Of a stretch of DNA of 33,992 nt, positions 7,647 through 16,491 are shown one piece after another (positions within the stretch are counted from its first letter, which is position 1; every line of letters begins with the position of its first letter). The notes under the pieces are model-generated. The model was not told the origin of the DNA. It searched no databases and saw only the letters and a list, made by a program, of their open reading frames with translations. The position numbers and the translations under genes are program-made. Source of the stretch: an uncultured Trueperaceae bacterium (GTDB taxonomy: Bacteria > Deinococcota > Deinococci > Deinococcales > Trueperaceae). Location: assembly GCA_937907415.1 (NCBI GenBank), contig CALCHY010000139.1:1-33992 (forward strand), in the 5' to 3' direction.

Positions 7647-8632
7647 GCGTGACGACCCCCGCTACGAGCGCGAAACCACGGGCGAGCAGGTTCAGGCTTC
7701 CGATCATCTGGGTCTTGTTGCTAGGGATATTCGCGATTGCCTGGCTGCTCGTGTCGTTGTTCGGCCGCGGCGATTTCGTGTCCGCCAACAACCTCGGCAA
7801 CATCCTCGAACGAGCGACGGCTCTCGGCATCGTGGCAATCGGCCAGACCTTCGCTATTCTGGTCGCCTCGATCGACCTGTCCGTTGCCTACCTGATCAGT
7901 GTCGCGGCCGTCATGGCTTCTTTCATCATGCAGGGCGACCCTGCCAAGGTGCCGCTGGCCATACTGGTGGTGCTTGGCATCGGTGCAGTAGTTGGCGCCA
8001 TCAACGGTCTGCTAATCACCAAGGCGCGCATCAATCCACTCATCGCCACACTCGGGGTTGGCCTCATCCTGCGCGGCGTCCTGAACGCGAGTTTCCAGAA
8101 CTTCACGGGCTCGGTTCCAGCAAGCTTCCAGTTCCTCGCCTACGGTTCGGTCGGACCCATCCCCGTACCGGTAATCATCCTGGCCGGGCTGACGCTACTC
8201 TCCGCCCTGCTGCTTGCCCGGACGCGTTTCGGCGCCCACATCTACGCTGTCGGCGGCAACCGCATCACGGCACGACTATCGGGAATCCGCGACCACCGTG
8301 TGGTCATCGGAGCGCACGTCATCACCAGCATCACCGCGGTGATAACCGGGTTGTACTTGTCGAGTCGGCTGCGGTCGGGCGCTCCATGGATCGGCACCGA
8401 TGGAGTCTATGACCTGGAATCCATCGCCGCCGTTGTGGTGGGGGGCACCGTGTTAGCGGGCGGTCGCGGTGGCGTGCTTGGCACGGTGGCGGGGGTGTTG
8501 ATCTTCGCGGTTCTCGACACCATGTTCAACCAACTCGGCGTCAACTCCTACCTCAAGCAGGTGTTGCGTGGCCTGATAATCATCGGCGCGGTCGCCATCT
8601 ACGCGGCGCGCTCGCGTGAGGTTGTGGGCTGA
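7643..8632 (+). CDS. Sugar ABC importer permease 1 (RbsC-like)
   Basis: The 329-residue inner-membrane protein has about eight to ten hydrophobic helices and belongs to the BPD_transp_2 family of ribose/xylose/inositol permeases. The conserved segment GQTFAILVASIDLS at about residues 70-83 contains the family hallmark IDLS, and the C-terminal half shows the repeated VVGGTVLAGGRGG pattern. It overlaps the ATPase gene by 4 bp (ATGA) and the second permease gene by one base (TGATG), so the three are translationally coupled. It should pair with permease 2 as a heterodimeric channel. Confidence 0.92.
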   Translation: MSVTTPATSAKPRASRFRLPIIWVLLLGIFAIAWLLVSLFGRGDFVSANNLGNILERATALGIVAIGQTFAILVASIDLSVAYLISVAAVMASFIMQGDPAKVPLAILVVLGIGAVVGAINGLLITKARINPLIATLGVGLILRGVLNASFQNFTGSVPASFQFLAYGSVGPIPVPVIILAGLTLLSALLLARTRFGAHIYAVGGNRITARLSGIRDHRVVIGAHVITSITAVITGLYLSSRLRSGAPWIGTDGVYDLESIAAVVVGGTVLAGGRGGVLGTVAGVLIFAVLDTMFNQLGVNSYLKQVLRGLIIIGAVAIYAARSREVVG

Positions 8633-9663
8633 TGGCGCCGAACGTCTCCACGGAGCAGGCGGCCGCCGGCGTCATGCGCGGACGGTCCTGGCACCCCGCC
8701 ATCGCGGGCGTCATCAAAGTGCTGCCGATCTTCCTTATCCTGGCTGGGATCCTGGTTTGGATTGCATTCCTCAACCCACGCTTCTTGGAGCCAGCACAGT
8801 TCCTTAACTTCATCAGGCGCTCGGCCCCGCTCATGATCTTGGCGGGCGGCCAACTCTTCGTGATCGTAGTTGGCGGCTTCGACCTCTCCCAGGGTTCCCT
8901 CGTCACGCTCACCGTGCTGTTGGGCGCCCTTCTGGCGTCCGGCGACCCCAGCACGACCTGGTGGGTAATCCTCCTGCTCTACGGCATCGCGCTGGCGGTT
9001 GGCGTTTTCAACGGCGCCGTCACGAGCTACTTGCGAGTGCCCTCCTTCATCACGACCCTTGGCATGCTGCTCACCCTCAAAGGAGCCGCCTTGCTGGCGA
9101 CCGGCGGAGCACCACGGGGCGCCTTGCCCACGAATTTCAGGGCGTTCGGGCGTGCTTACATCGAAGGCGTGCCCCTTCTGGGCCGTGTTCCTTGGGCCGT
9201 GATCGTGCTGCTGGTGATCGGCGGTGTCCTGATCTTCTTGTTCCACTACACCCAGTTCGGCAAGCAGGCACTAGCCGTCGGCGACAACCAGCATGCGGCT
9301 CGCCTCTCAGGTGTCAACGTGGGTCTAGTGCGGATCGCTGCTTTCGTGGTGTCAGCACTTTCCGCCGTCACGGCCGGCATCATGCTCGGGGGCTTCTCCG
9401 GCGTTTCACTGAACGTGGGTGACGGCCTTGAACTTGAATCCATCTCAGCGGTTGTCCTTGGTGGTGCAGCACTGCTCGGCGGACGCGGCAACATGCTGGC
9501 GGCTCTCGCCGGCGCGCTGACACTCCAAGCGCTGTTCACTCTCCTCAACTTCCTCGGCTTGCCCTCGCCGATTCGGGTGGCAGTGCAGGGAGTGATCATC
9601 ATCGGCGCGGTCGGTTTCGCGTCATGGCGAGCTGCGCGCGGTGGCCAGGAAACGGAGGCTTGA
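8632..9663 (+). CDS. Sugar ABC importer permease 2 (RbsC-like)
   Basis: The 343-residue multi-pass protein is a paralogue of the preceding permease. It has GGQLFVIVVGGFDLSQGS at about residues 73-90 in place of the IDLS hallmark and a late VVLGGAALLGGRGN segment. The N-terminal 25 residues are hydrophilic and presumably cytoplasmic. Two different permease genes, rather than one homodimeric RbsC, are common in RbsABC-type importers of Actinobacteria, Chloroflexi and Deinococcota. It starts one base inside the stop of permease 1. After its stop there is an 81-nt gap with a small inverted repeat before the binding-protein gene. Confidence 0.92.
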   Translation: MAPNVSTEQAAAGVMRGRSWHPAIAGVIKVLPIFLILAGILVWIAFLNPRFLEPAQFLNFIRRSAPLMILAGGQLFVIVVGGFDLSQGSLVTLTVLLGALLASGDPSTTWWVILLLYGIALAVGVFNGAVTSYLRVPSFITTLGMLLTLKGAALLATGGAPRGALPTNFRAFGRAYIEGVPLLGRVPWAVIVLLVIGGVLIFLFHYTQFGKQALAVGDNQHAARLSGVNVGLVRIAAFVVSALSAVTAGIMLGGFSGVSLNVGDGLELESISAVVLGGAALLGGRGNMLAALAGALTLQALFTLLNFLGLPSPIRVAVQGVIIIGAVGFASWRAARGGQETEA

Positions 9664-9694
9664 ACTATTGGCTCAGTGAAGCAACCGGCAATAG

Positions 9695-9712
9695 CCCGGG
9701 TGTCTGCCCGGG
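9695..9712 (+). other. Intercistronic hairpin before the binding-protein gene
   Basis: CCCGGG at 9695-9700 and 9707-9712 can pair into a 6-bp GC stem with a 6-nt loop. It lies between the permease 2 stop and the ribosome site of the binding protein. It may protect or separate the downstream message, but it is short and could be chance in GC-rich DNA. Confidence 0.3.
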
Positions 9713-9744
9713 TCGCGCATCATCACACTTTGGAGGTTAGAACG

Positions 9745-10869
9745 TTGAAGTTAATCAAACCGATCCTCGTACTATTTGCTCTGGCAGGGATGACGGTCGC
9801 CTTAAGCCAAGCATCGGAGTTCTTCGACGCAAAGGAACTCGCCTTCCAACGAGCGGCCATGACGACGACCCCCGAAGGTCCCGCCGATCAACCATGGCTG
9901 CAGGCCATTAACCCCAACTACATCGACACCACCCAGTACGCCACTGAGGCGCCCTGGACGATTTGCTTCTCGAACGCCGGCGTAAACAACGCTTGGCGCG
10001 TGGTTGGCTGGACGACGATGCAAGCCGAGGTAGACCTTCACCCCGAGATCGCCAACTTCATTCACGTTGACGCCGAAGGTAGCGACGACAAGCAGATCAG
10101 TGACATCAACGGCCTGCTCGCCAGCGGCAACTGTGACGCCCTAATCGTGTCCCCCAACACGACCGCCGCCTTGACCCCCGTCGTGGAGTCCGCCTGCAAG
10201 CAGCTGCCCGTCATCATCTTCGACCGCGGCGTGAACACCGACTGCCCGGTGGCCTTCGTGGGCCCCATCGGCGGCTACGCGTTCGGCATCGCCGGCGCTG
10301 AGTTCATCGTCGATAACCTCCCCAAGGGTGGCAACGTTCTGGCTCTGCGCATTCTGCCTGGTGTAGACGTGCTCGAGACCCGCTGGAGCGGCGCCGAACA
10401 GATCTTCAAGGAAGCAGGCGTGAACGTAGTAGGCGCCGAGTTCACCGAAGGCTCCACCGCGACCACCAAAGCCATCGTTGAGGACTACCTCCAGCGCGGC
10501 AACATCGACGCCGTGTGGATGGACGCTGGCGCCACCTCCGTGGCCGCCCTCGAAGCGTTCGAGGACGCCGGTGCGCCCTATCCGATCATCATCGGCGAGG
10601 ACCAGCAGGACTTCCTCATCAAGTGGAAGGAAGAAGGCCTAACCGCCATAGCTCCGACCTACCCGACCTTCCAGTGGCGCTCCGCGATCATCGCTACCGT
10701 CAAGACCCTAAAGGGAGAATCGATCCCATCCCCGTGGGTCCTGCCCCAACTCGTCATCACCGCCGACACGCTCGATGACTACATCGAGCCGAACATGCCG
10801 CCGCTCTTCTACGCCATGTGCGGCTGCCAGACCATGCCCAACTTCCCCCAACGCTGGGGCGGTCGCTAA
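9745..10869 (+). CDS. Periplasmic sugar-binding protein of the ABC importer (RbsB/Peripla_BP_4 type)
   Basis: I start at TTG 9745, which follows GGAGG (9732-9736) by 8 nt and gives a 374-residue precursor. A GTG at 9676 is in frame but would place 23 polar residues before the signal peptide. The signal peptide is K-L-I-K followed by a hydrophobic run, with probable cleavage after ALSQA at about residue 23. No lipobox cysteine is seen. The mature protein has the type-I periplasmic binding fold: a CFSNAGVNNAWR segment near residue 75, the NGLLASGNCDALIVSPN segment, and ETRWSGAEQIFKEAG in the second lobe. Four late cysteines (CGCQ and others) are present. It delivers the substrate to the permeases at 7643-9663. 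A GC hairpin follows 17 nt after the stop. Confidence 0.9.
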   Translation: MKLIKPILVLFALAGMTVALSQASEFFDAKELAFQRAAMTTTPEGPADQPWLQAINPNYIDTTQYATEAPWTICFSNAGVNNAWRVVGWTTMQAEVDLHPEIANFIHVDAEGSDDKQISDINGLLASGNCDALIVSPNTTAALTPVVESACKQLPVIIFDRGVNTDCPVAFVGPIGGYAFGIAGAEFIVDNLPKGGNVLALRILPGVDVLETRWSGAEQIFKEAGVNVVGAEFTEGSTATTKAIVEDYLQRGNIDAVWMDAGATSVAALEAFEDAGAPYPIIIGEDQQDFLIKWKEEGLTAIAPTYPTFQWRSAIIATVKTLKGESIPSPWVLPQLVITADTLDDYIEPNMPPLFYAMCGCQTMPNFPQRWGGR

Positions 10870-10886
10870 TCACCAAGCAAGCCGAA

Positions 10887-10910
10887 GGGAGGGGCCTCAT
10901 CGCCCCTCCC
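10887..10910 (+). terminator. Strong stem-loop after the binding-protein gene
   Basis: GGGAGGGGC (10887-10895) and GCCCCTCCC (10902-10910) form a perfect 9-bp GC stem with a 6-nt loop, 17 nt after the stop. No T-run follows, so it is more likely a partial terminator or a 3'-end stabiliser that raises binding-protein mRNA over downstream genes, as known for maltose-type operons. Confidence 0.65.
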
Positions 10911-10972
10911 AAACATCCAGGCATCACCGGTTCGGTTCAGTGCGCAACTACAGATTGGAGGCCAAGCAGGCC

Positions 10973-11833
10973 GTGAAGATCGGAATCGACAGCTATTGCT
11001 TCCACCGCTACTTCGGTGAGGTTTACCCGGAGCAGCAAGCGCCCGACTTTCAGATGAACATGGATGACTTCCTCGATCTCGCCAAGGAACTCGAGGTCGA
11101 CGGCGTTTCGCTCGAGTCATGCTTCTTCCCCAGCTACGAACCCGCTTTCCTTAAGGACCTGAAGGCGAAACTCGACGACTACGGCTTCGATCGCGTGTAC
11201 GCCTGGGGACACCCCGATGGCCTCGAACGCGGCCAGAACCCCGCCGCCTACGAGGACATGGCGGCCTCCATAGATCGCGCCCTGCTCATCGGCGCCGACA
11301 CCATGCGCGTCGTGGCCTCCAGCCTCATGTTCCGACATGAACCACATCAGCCTCAGATCGAGGCACTGGTGAAGCAGTTCCGCCGCGTCATGCCACAGGC
11401 GGAGGCGGCCGGCATGAAGATCGCCGTCGAGAACCACATCGACTTCACCTCTGACGAGATGGTGCAGATGATCGAAGCCGTTGCGTCACCCAACTTCGGC
11501 ATCAACTTCGACACGGGGAACTTCCTACGACTGCTCGACGATCCGCTGAAGGGCATGGATAAGCTAGCGAAGTACACGTTCGCAACTCACATCAAGGACC
11601 TAAAACTCAACCGCTCAGCCGCCCCTGACGATTGGTTCTTCTTCTCGAGCACGCCCGTTGGTGACGGGTTGGTTGACAACCAAGCGCTCGCCCAGAAACT
11701 CAAAGACAGCGGCTACAACGGCTTCCTCGCCGTGGAGACCGACTTCCTCCACCCCGACTACGCCGGCGAAGAGCACGCTGTCGTCCGTAAGAGCGTGGCG
11801 AACCTCAAGCGCATCGCCGCGAGTTTGACCTGA
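10973..11833 (+). CDS. Second xylose-isomerase-like TIM-barrel protein
   Basis: I start this 286-residue protein at GTG 10973, where the conserved first strand (VKIGIDSYCFH) begins. TTGGAGG at 10955-10961 and AGG at 10968-10970 precede it. The open frame extends back into the binding-protein gene, but that part is a shadow. The four metal positions of the isomerase-like TIM barrel are visible: Glu in KIAVENH, Asp in INFDTGN, His in FATHIKD, and Glu in FLAVETD. It is only distantly similar to the TIM-barrel protein at 5085, so they probably catalyse different steps. It is followed 19 nt later by a MocA dehydrogenase gene, repeating the dehydrogenase/TIM-barrel pairing found at 3848-5933. The substrate is not known. 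Confidence 0.85.
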   Translation: MKIGIDSYCFHRYFGEVYPEQQAPDFQMNMDDFLDLAKELEVDGVSLESCFFPSYEPAFLKDLKAKLDDYGFDRVYAWGHPDGLERGQNPAAYEDMAASIDRALLIGADTMRVVASSLMFRHEPHQPQIEALVKQFRRVMPQAEAAGMKIAVENHIDFTSDEMVQMIEAVASPNFGINFDTGNFLRLLDDPLKGMDKLAKYTFATHIKDLKLNRSAAPDDWFFFSSTPVGDGLVDNQALAQKLKDSGYNGFLAVETDFLHPDYAGEEHAVVRKSVANLKRIAASLT

Positions 11834-11852
11834 TGCGGAAGGGCGAGAAACC

Positions 11853-13016
11853 GTGAAGGAACTAAACGTAGCTATCATCGGGCAGAACTTCATGGGCAAG
11901 GCCCACTCGAACGCATGGCGCAACGCGGGCAAGTTCTTCGACCTACCGGCGACGCCTGTGCTGAAGGTGGCGTGCGGCCGAAATCAGGAGTCCCTGAAGG
12001 AGTTCGCGGCCGGCTGGGGCTGGCAAGAAACCGCCACTGACTGGCGGGAAGTAGTTAAGCGCGAGGACGTCGATATCATCGACATTTGCACGCCAACCGA
12101 CCTCCACGCCGAGATTGCCATCGCGGCAGCAGAGAACGGCAAACACATCTTCTGCGAGAAACCCCTAGCGATCAACACGGCGCAAGCGAAAGCGATGTTA
12201 AACGCCGCCAGATCGACCGGGGTAACTCACTATTTGAACCACAACTACCGGCGCGTACCCGCCATAGCTCTAGCCAGGCGCCTCATTGATGAGGGGTTCG
12301 TGGGGAACATCTTTCATTGGCGAAGCGCTTATCTTCAGGATTGGATCGTCGATCCGAACTTCCCGCTCACCTGGCACCTCATCAGGGACAGGGCTGGCTC
12401 CGGTCCCCATCACGACCTGAACAGCCACTTGATCGACCTGGCGCGTTATCTGGTCGGCGAAGTGAAGACCGTCAGCGCGACCAGCGCCACCTTCGTGAAA
12501 GAGCGACCACTGCCAGGCGCCGGCGCGGCCACCTTCTCTGCCGGGACCGCGGAAGGCAACGCCGTGGGCCAAGTCAACGTCGACGACGCCACCTTCATGA
12601 TCGTCGAGTTCGAAGACGGCGCCATCGGATCGTTCGACGCGTCGCGCTTCGCCCCAGGTCGCAAGAACCACAACACGTTCGAGATCTACGGTTCCGAAGG
12701 CAGCATCGTCTTCGACTTGGAACGCATGAACGAGCTACAGATCTTCTCCCGCAACGACCCCAGCCATATCCAAGGCTTCAAGACGGTCCTGGCAACCGAG
12801 GCGGAGCACCCGTATGTCAGCGCGTGGTGGCCTCCTGGCCACATGATCGGCTACGAACACACCTTTCATCACGCCGTGGCAGACTTCGTGACGGCAGTGG
12901 TGCGCGGTGAGCGCATCCGGCCCGACTTCGAGGATGGCGTCCGCGAGACGCAAGTGCTCGATGCTGCCCTGACCGCGGCCAGTAAGGGCTGTCGCGAGAA
13001 GGTCCGTTACGACTGA
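11853..13016 (+). CDS. Second Gfo/Idh/MocA family dehydrogenase
   Basis: The 387-residue protein starts at GTG 11853 with GGAAGGG about 8 nt upstream. It has the N-terminal nucleotide-binding motif GQNFMGKAH near residues 10-18, the FCEKPL motif near residue 100 with the catalytic lysine, and HHDLNSHLIDLARYL near residue 190 containing the catalytic Asp/His region. At 387 residues it is longer than the 340-residue MocA protein at 3848 and belongs to a different subfamily, so it probably performs a separate redox step, perhaps reduction where the other oxidises. It is within the main operon, between a TIM-barrel protein and the regulator. The family is secure; cofactor preference and substrate are open. 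Confidence 0.9.
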   Translation: MKELNVAIIGQNFMGKAHSNAWRNAGKFFDLPATPVLKVACGRNQESLKEFAAGWGWQETATDWREVVKREDVDIIDICTPTDLHAEIAIAAAENGKHIFCEKPLAINTAQAKAMLNAARSTGVTHYLNHNYRRVPAIALARRLIDEGFVGNIFHWRSAYLQDWIVDPNFPLTWHLIRDRAGSGPHHDLNSHLIDLARYLVGEVKTVSATSATFVKERPLPGAGAATFSAGTAEGNAVGQVNVDDATFMIVEFEDGAIGSFDASRFAPGRKNHNTFEIYGSEGSIVFDLERMNELQIFSRNDPSHIQGFKTVLATEAEHPYVSAWWPPGHMIGYEHTFHHAVADFVTAVVRGERIRPDFEDGVRETQVLDAALTAASKGCREKVRYD

Positions 13017-13023
13017 GGATGCG

Positions 13024-13866
13024 GTGAACAAGGAACAAGGAGTGACAGATTCTATGCAAGACGAGGCGGCCGTCGCACTCGAACTGAGGTGCGATGACGG
13101 GCTCGGCACCATCGATCGCGAGGGCGCGCTGCCCTATTACCACCAGCTGAAAGCGATCATGTCACGGCAGATCGCCAGCGGTCGCTGGCAGCCTGGCGTG
13201 CAGATCCCCTCCGAGCCGGAGTTGTGTCGCCTTTTCGGGGTGAGCCGCACGGTCGTAAGGCAAACCCTCGGGGAACTCGAGAATGAACGCGTCCTGATCA
13301 GGCGGAAAGGGCGTGGCACCTTCGTGGCCGAACGGAAGGTGAGCGGCCGCTTGTTCCAGTCTCTCACGGGGTTCCACGACGACATGCTCAGCCAAGGGCG
13401 CGTGCCGCGCACGCAAGTTCTCGCGATGAGCGTCGAGCCAGCCAACGACTTAGTTGCGACCGAGCTCGAGATCGAGCCAGGCGAGAAGGTCGTGCGCATC
13501 GACCGCCTGCGCTCCGTGGACACGGAGCCCATGTTGTTGGTCACTACCTGGTTGCCTCATGACCTCTGTCATGAGCTGGCCGTTGTCGATCTCACCGATC
13601 GCTCCCTGTATCAGGAGCTGGCGAAGCTGGGCCTGCACATCCAGCACGGTCGCCGAACGGTCGAGGCGATCCAAGCGACAGCTGCGGACGCTGCCGAGTT
13701 GGCCGTGAAACGAGGCGACCCTCTACTATTCATCCGGAGCGTTACCTATCTCCCGAACGGTCGAGCCGTAGAGTATTACGAGGCCAAACACCGTGGTGAT
13801 CGGACATCCCTAGAGGTAGACCTGGTCAGGTCAGGAGATCCCGTTTCCGGGGCGAGGCCGGGATGA
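13024..13866 (+). CDS. GntR-family transcriptional regulator, HutC/UTRA subfamily
   Basis: The protein is 280 residues from GTG 13024 (GAGG at 13015-13018). ATG 13054, preceded by AAGGAG at 13037-13042, would give 270 residues and may be the real start. An N-terminal winged helix-turn-helix at about residues 38-102 shows the GntR pattern: PYYHQLK, G-W-QPG-QIPSE, LCRLFGVSRTVVRQTL and RRKGRGTFV. Residues about 120-270 form a UTRA effector-binding domain ending in YYEAKHRGDR. HutC-type members sense sugars, sugar phosphates or acids, and usually repress in the absence of ligand. It sits inside the operon it most likely controls, and three near-palindromic TGTAATGAYA boxes in locus promoters are its probable targets. 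It overlaps the dehydrogenase gene that follows by ATGA. Confidence 0.92.
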   Translation: MNKEQGVTDSMQDEAAVALELRCDDGLGTIDREGALPYYHQLKAIMSRQIASGRWQPGVQIPSEPELCRLFGVSRTVVRQTLGELENERVLIRRKGRGTFVAERKVSGRLFQSLTGFHDDMLSQGRVPRTQVLAMSVEPANDLVATELEIEPGEKVVRIDRLRSVDTEPMLLVTTWLPHDLCHELAVVDLTDRSLYQELAKLGLHIQHGRRTVEAIQATAADAAELAVKRGDPLLFIRSVTYLPNGRAVEYYEAKHRGDRTSLEVDLVRSGDPVSGARPG

Positions 13867-14897
13867 CGAAGCCGCGAACGGCGCCGTTGATGCTGGCAAC
13901 CAGGGCACACGGGCCCGACGACCTGAGGGTCGAGCGTGTCCCGATCCCCGTGCCGCAAGACGGCGACGTTCTATTGCGGATAGCGGCCGCCGGGATATGC
14001 GCCACCGACCGTAAGATCGCCGCACGCGGGTCCGCTAGCGGCGAACCCTTGACGCTTGGTCACGAGATCGTGGGCATCGCCAACGGTTCACGCCGCGTTG
14101 TCGTCGCCCCGAACGTCGGTTGCGGTCATTGCCGCGCCTGTAAGCGCGGGCAGTCGAACTACTGCCTGGAGCACGAGGCGTTCGGCATTCACGTCGACGG
14201 CGGCATGGCGGAGTACCTGCTCGTGCCTGAACGTGCGGTGGCGGCCGGACACCTCCTCAACCTGCCCGACACGTTGGACACGGCGCAAGCCACCCTAGTT
14301 GAGCCTATCGGGTGCGCCGTCGAGAGCCTAGCCGCTTGCCAGCTAGGGCCGGGCGAATCAGTCCTGATCATCGGTGACGGGGTGATGGGGCGCCTGCACG
14401 TCCCACTTGCCAAGGCGTTGGGAGCCGGCAAGGTAACGCTCGTTGGCCGCCACCAAGCGCGCCTGCGCCACGCAGCTGCGTTAGGCGCCGACGTGTGCCT
14501 GGATGATGCCGATCCACACCTCGAGCTGTCGTTATCTGACGCTCATGGCGGCGACGGTTTCGACGTGATCGTCGTGACGATCGGTCAATCACTGGCGGTG
14601 ACTCGCTCACAGGGTCACTTGGCCGTCGGCGGTCGGTTGAACTTGTTCGCGGGCCTGCCGAAGACGGAGTCGACTTTGGCGTTCGATGGCAACCTCGTCC
14701 ACTACCGGAACCAGTCGATACTCGGCACGACGGGCGCTTCGCTCTCTTCGCTCCGCAAGACCATCGAACTCCTAGAGGAAGGCCGACTTGTCACCGAGGG
14801 GTTGATAAGCAGCACGTTCCAGCTTGATGAGGCTTTGGACGCATTCGAGGCCGCCGGTTCGGTCGACCAAGCGCGAGTGGTTCTGGTAGCGCCGTGA
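13863..14897 (+). CDS. Zinc-dependent alcohol/polyol dehydrogenase (MDR superfamily)
   Basis: The 344-residue medium-chain dehydrogenase has catalytic zinc ligands visible as the Cys of GICATD near residue 43 and the GHE motif near residue 65, plus the VEPIGC segment. The structural zinc site is intact, with four cysteines in the GCGHCRACKRGQSNYC segment at about residues 81-96. The Rossmann fold follows, with IIGDGVMG near residue 170 in place of the usual GxGxxG. The nearest styles are sorbitol, threonine and L-iditol dehydrogenases. The predicted role is NAD(P)-linked oxidation of a polyol or reduction of a keto sugar. Its start overlaps the regulator stop by ATGA. The substrate is not determinable. 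Confidence 0.9.
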   Translation: MTKPRTAPLMLATRAHGPDDLRVERVPIPVPQDGDVLLRIAAAGICATDRKIAARGSASGEPLTLGHEIVGIANGSRRVVVAPNVGCGHCRACKRGQSNYCLEHEAFGIHVDGGMAEYLLVPERAVAAGHLLNLPDTLDTAQATLVEPIGCAVESLAACQLGPGESVLIIGDGVMGRLHVPLAKALGAGKVTLVGRHQARLRHAAALGADVCLDDADPHLELSLSDAHGGDGFDVIVVTIGQSLAVTRSQGHLAVGGRLNLFAGLPKTESTLAFDGNLVHYRNQSILGTTGASLSSLRKTIELLEEGRLVTEGLISSTFQLDEALDAFEAAGSVDQARVVLVAP

Positions 14898-14958
14898 ACG
14901 GATCGTCGGAAGCCAGCTCGCGCGTCGCAATTGTTCGCCGTCATGTCGAGGGTCGCAC

Positions 14959-16491
14959 GTGAGCACCAAGTTGCTGCTTGGCCTCGACGTTGGAACCGGC
15001 GGTACGAAGGCAGCGCTTTACGACGTTGCCGGCGAACTTCATGGGGAAGCCACCGTCAAGTCGCGCCTCCATCGACGAGGTGACGCGACCGTCGAACAGT
15101 ACCCAGGGGAGATGGAAGAGGAGCTGCACGCTGCCATTCGCGGCGCCCTGCGGCAAGCGCGTGCCAGTGGCAACGACGTGGCCGCCCTGTCTGTCGACGG
15201 TCAGATGGCAGGCGTCATGTTCGTTGACGCCGCCGGGGCTGCTATCGGACCCTACGATTCCTGGCTGGACACACGTTGCGAACCACAGGTGGCCGCCATG
15301 AGGACCGAAGCCGACCGGATCATCTCTTTCACTGGAGGTTTCCCGACTTATTCGCACGGCCCCAAGCTCCTGTGGTGGCTTGAACACCGTACAGCTGAGC
15401 TTACGCGTGCTGCCGCAATGGTGATGCCCGCCTCGTACCTGGCTGGGCGCCTGTCCGGCATCGACGGCGCGAACGCCTTCATCGACCCCACCTACCTCCA
15501 CTTCTCGTGCCTGGCGGATACAAGGAACGAGCGCTGGTCGGAGGAACTGATCGCCACTTTCGAAGTCCCCGAGAGGCTGTTGCCGCGCATCGTGCAACCA
15601 TGGGAAACGATCGGGGAAGTGTGCCGGGAGGCTTCGGCGGCAACGGGGTTACGCGTAGGCACGCCCGTTGCCGCTGGCTGTGGGGACACCGCCGCCGGTC
15701 TGTTAGGGGCAGGCGTTGTGCGGCCCGGGGATGCCCTCGATGTGGCGGGGAGCGCATCCGTCCTTGCAGCGAGCGTCCCCAGCTTCGTTCCCGATAACGG
15801 CGCCACCCTCTTCACGGCCCGAGCTGTGCTCCCCGATAGCTATTACTCATTGGCGTACGTACAGGGCGGGGGGCTGAACCTCGATTGGTTCCGCACCACG
15901 TTCGCGCGCGACTTGGCACACCTGAGTCCAGATGAGGCATTCGCCGAGCTGGAGGCCGCAGCGGCTTCGGTGCCGCCCCGCGCTGCAGGCGTGAGGTTCG
16001 CACCTCACCTGGGTGGGCGCGTAACGCCGAACGATCCGCGCCAACGTGGGCTCCTTGCCGGGTTCACCTGGAGCCATGAGCGCGCCCACGTATATCGAGC
16101 GATGCTGGAGTCCGTCGCTTACGAGTACGCCTTGTACCTGAGGCAAGTTCGGGCGCTTCACCCCGAACTTGGCGAGGTCGTGGTCCGCGGGGTAGGCGGA
16201 GGTAGCGGTTCCGCGCTCTGGGGGCGTCTCAAGGCCGATGTGATGGGCGTGAGCTACCGCCCGCTGGCACGGCAAGAGGGCGGAGCCTTGGGCAGCGCCT
16301 TGATAGCCGGGCGGGCCGTGGGGCTGATCGAGGACATGGCCGCGAGCGCCGACCGTTTCAACGACCTGATGACGGGCTACGAGCCCTCAGACCCGGATTC
16401 GAATCCATATGACGGCGCAGTCGACGAATACGCGCGCCTGCTCGATATCGCAGGGCATCTCGGTGCGCGCGGAACAGGTACGGCGTCATGA
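14959..16491 (+). CDS. FGGY-family carbohydrate kinase, xylulokinase-like
   Basis: The 510-residue kinase starts at GTG 14959 with GAGGG (14948-14952) 6 nt upstream. The N-terminal phosphate loop GLDVGTGGTKAALYD spans about residues 6-20, with DGQMAGV near residue 75 and SWLDTRC near residue 95. The second domain carries GCGDTAAGLLGAG near residue 235, the GSASVLA adenosine motif, and the FGGY signature region GVGGGSGSALWGRLKADVMG near residues 412-431. Length and motifs fit xylulose, ribulose or erythritol kinases. It should phosphorylate the ketose or polyol made by upstream enzymes, trapping it in the cytoplasm. Its stop overlaps the next gene by 4 bp. Confidence 0.9.
   Translation: MSTKLLLGLDVGTGGTKAALYDVAGELHGEATVKSRLHRRGDATVEQYPGEMEEELHAAIRGALRQARASGNDVAALSVDGQMAGVMFVDAAGAAIGPYDSWLDTRCEPQVAAMRTEADRIISFTGGFPTYSHGPKLLWWLEHRTAELTRAAAMVMPASYLAGRLSGIDGANAFIDPTYLHFSCLADTRNERWSEELIATFEVPERLLPRIVQPWETIGEVCREASAATGLRVGTPVAAGCGDTAAGLLGAGVVRPGDALDVAGSASVLAASVPSFVPDNGATLFTARAVLPDSYYSLAYVQGGGLNLDWFRTTFARDLAHLSPDEAFAELEAAAASVPPRAAGVRFAPHLGGRVTPNDPRQRGLLAGFTWSHERAHVYRAMLESVAYEYALYLRQVRALHPELGEVVVRGVGGGSGSALWGRLKADVMGVSYRPLARQEGGALGSALIAGRAVGLIEDMAASADRFNDLMTGYEPSDPDSNPYDGAVDEYARLLDIAGHLGARGTGTAS

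Noticed and set aside
7636..8412. A 258-codon plus-strand frame overlapping permease 1
   Set aside because: The composition is His/Arg-rich without membrane helices, while the overlapping frame is a canonical RbsC-type permease coupled to its neighbours.
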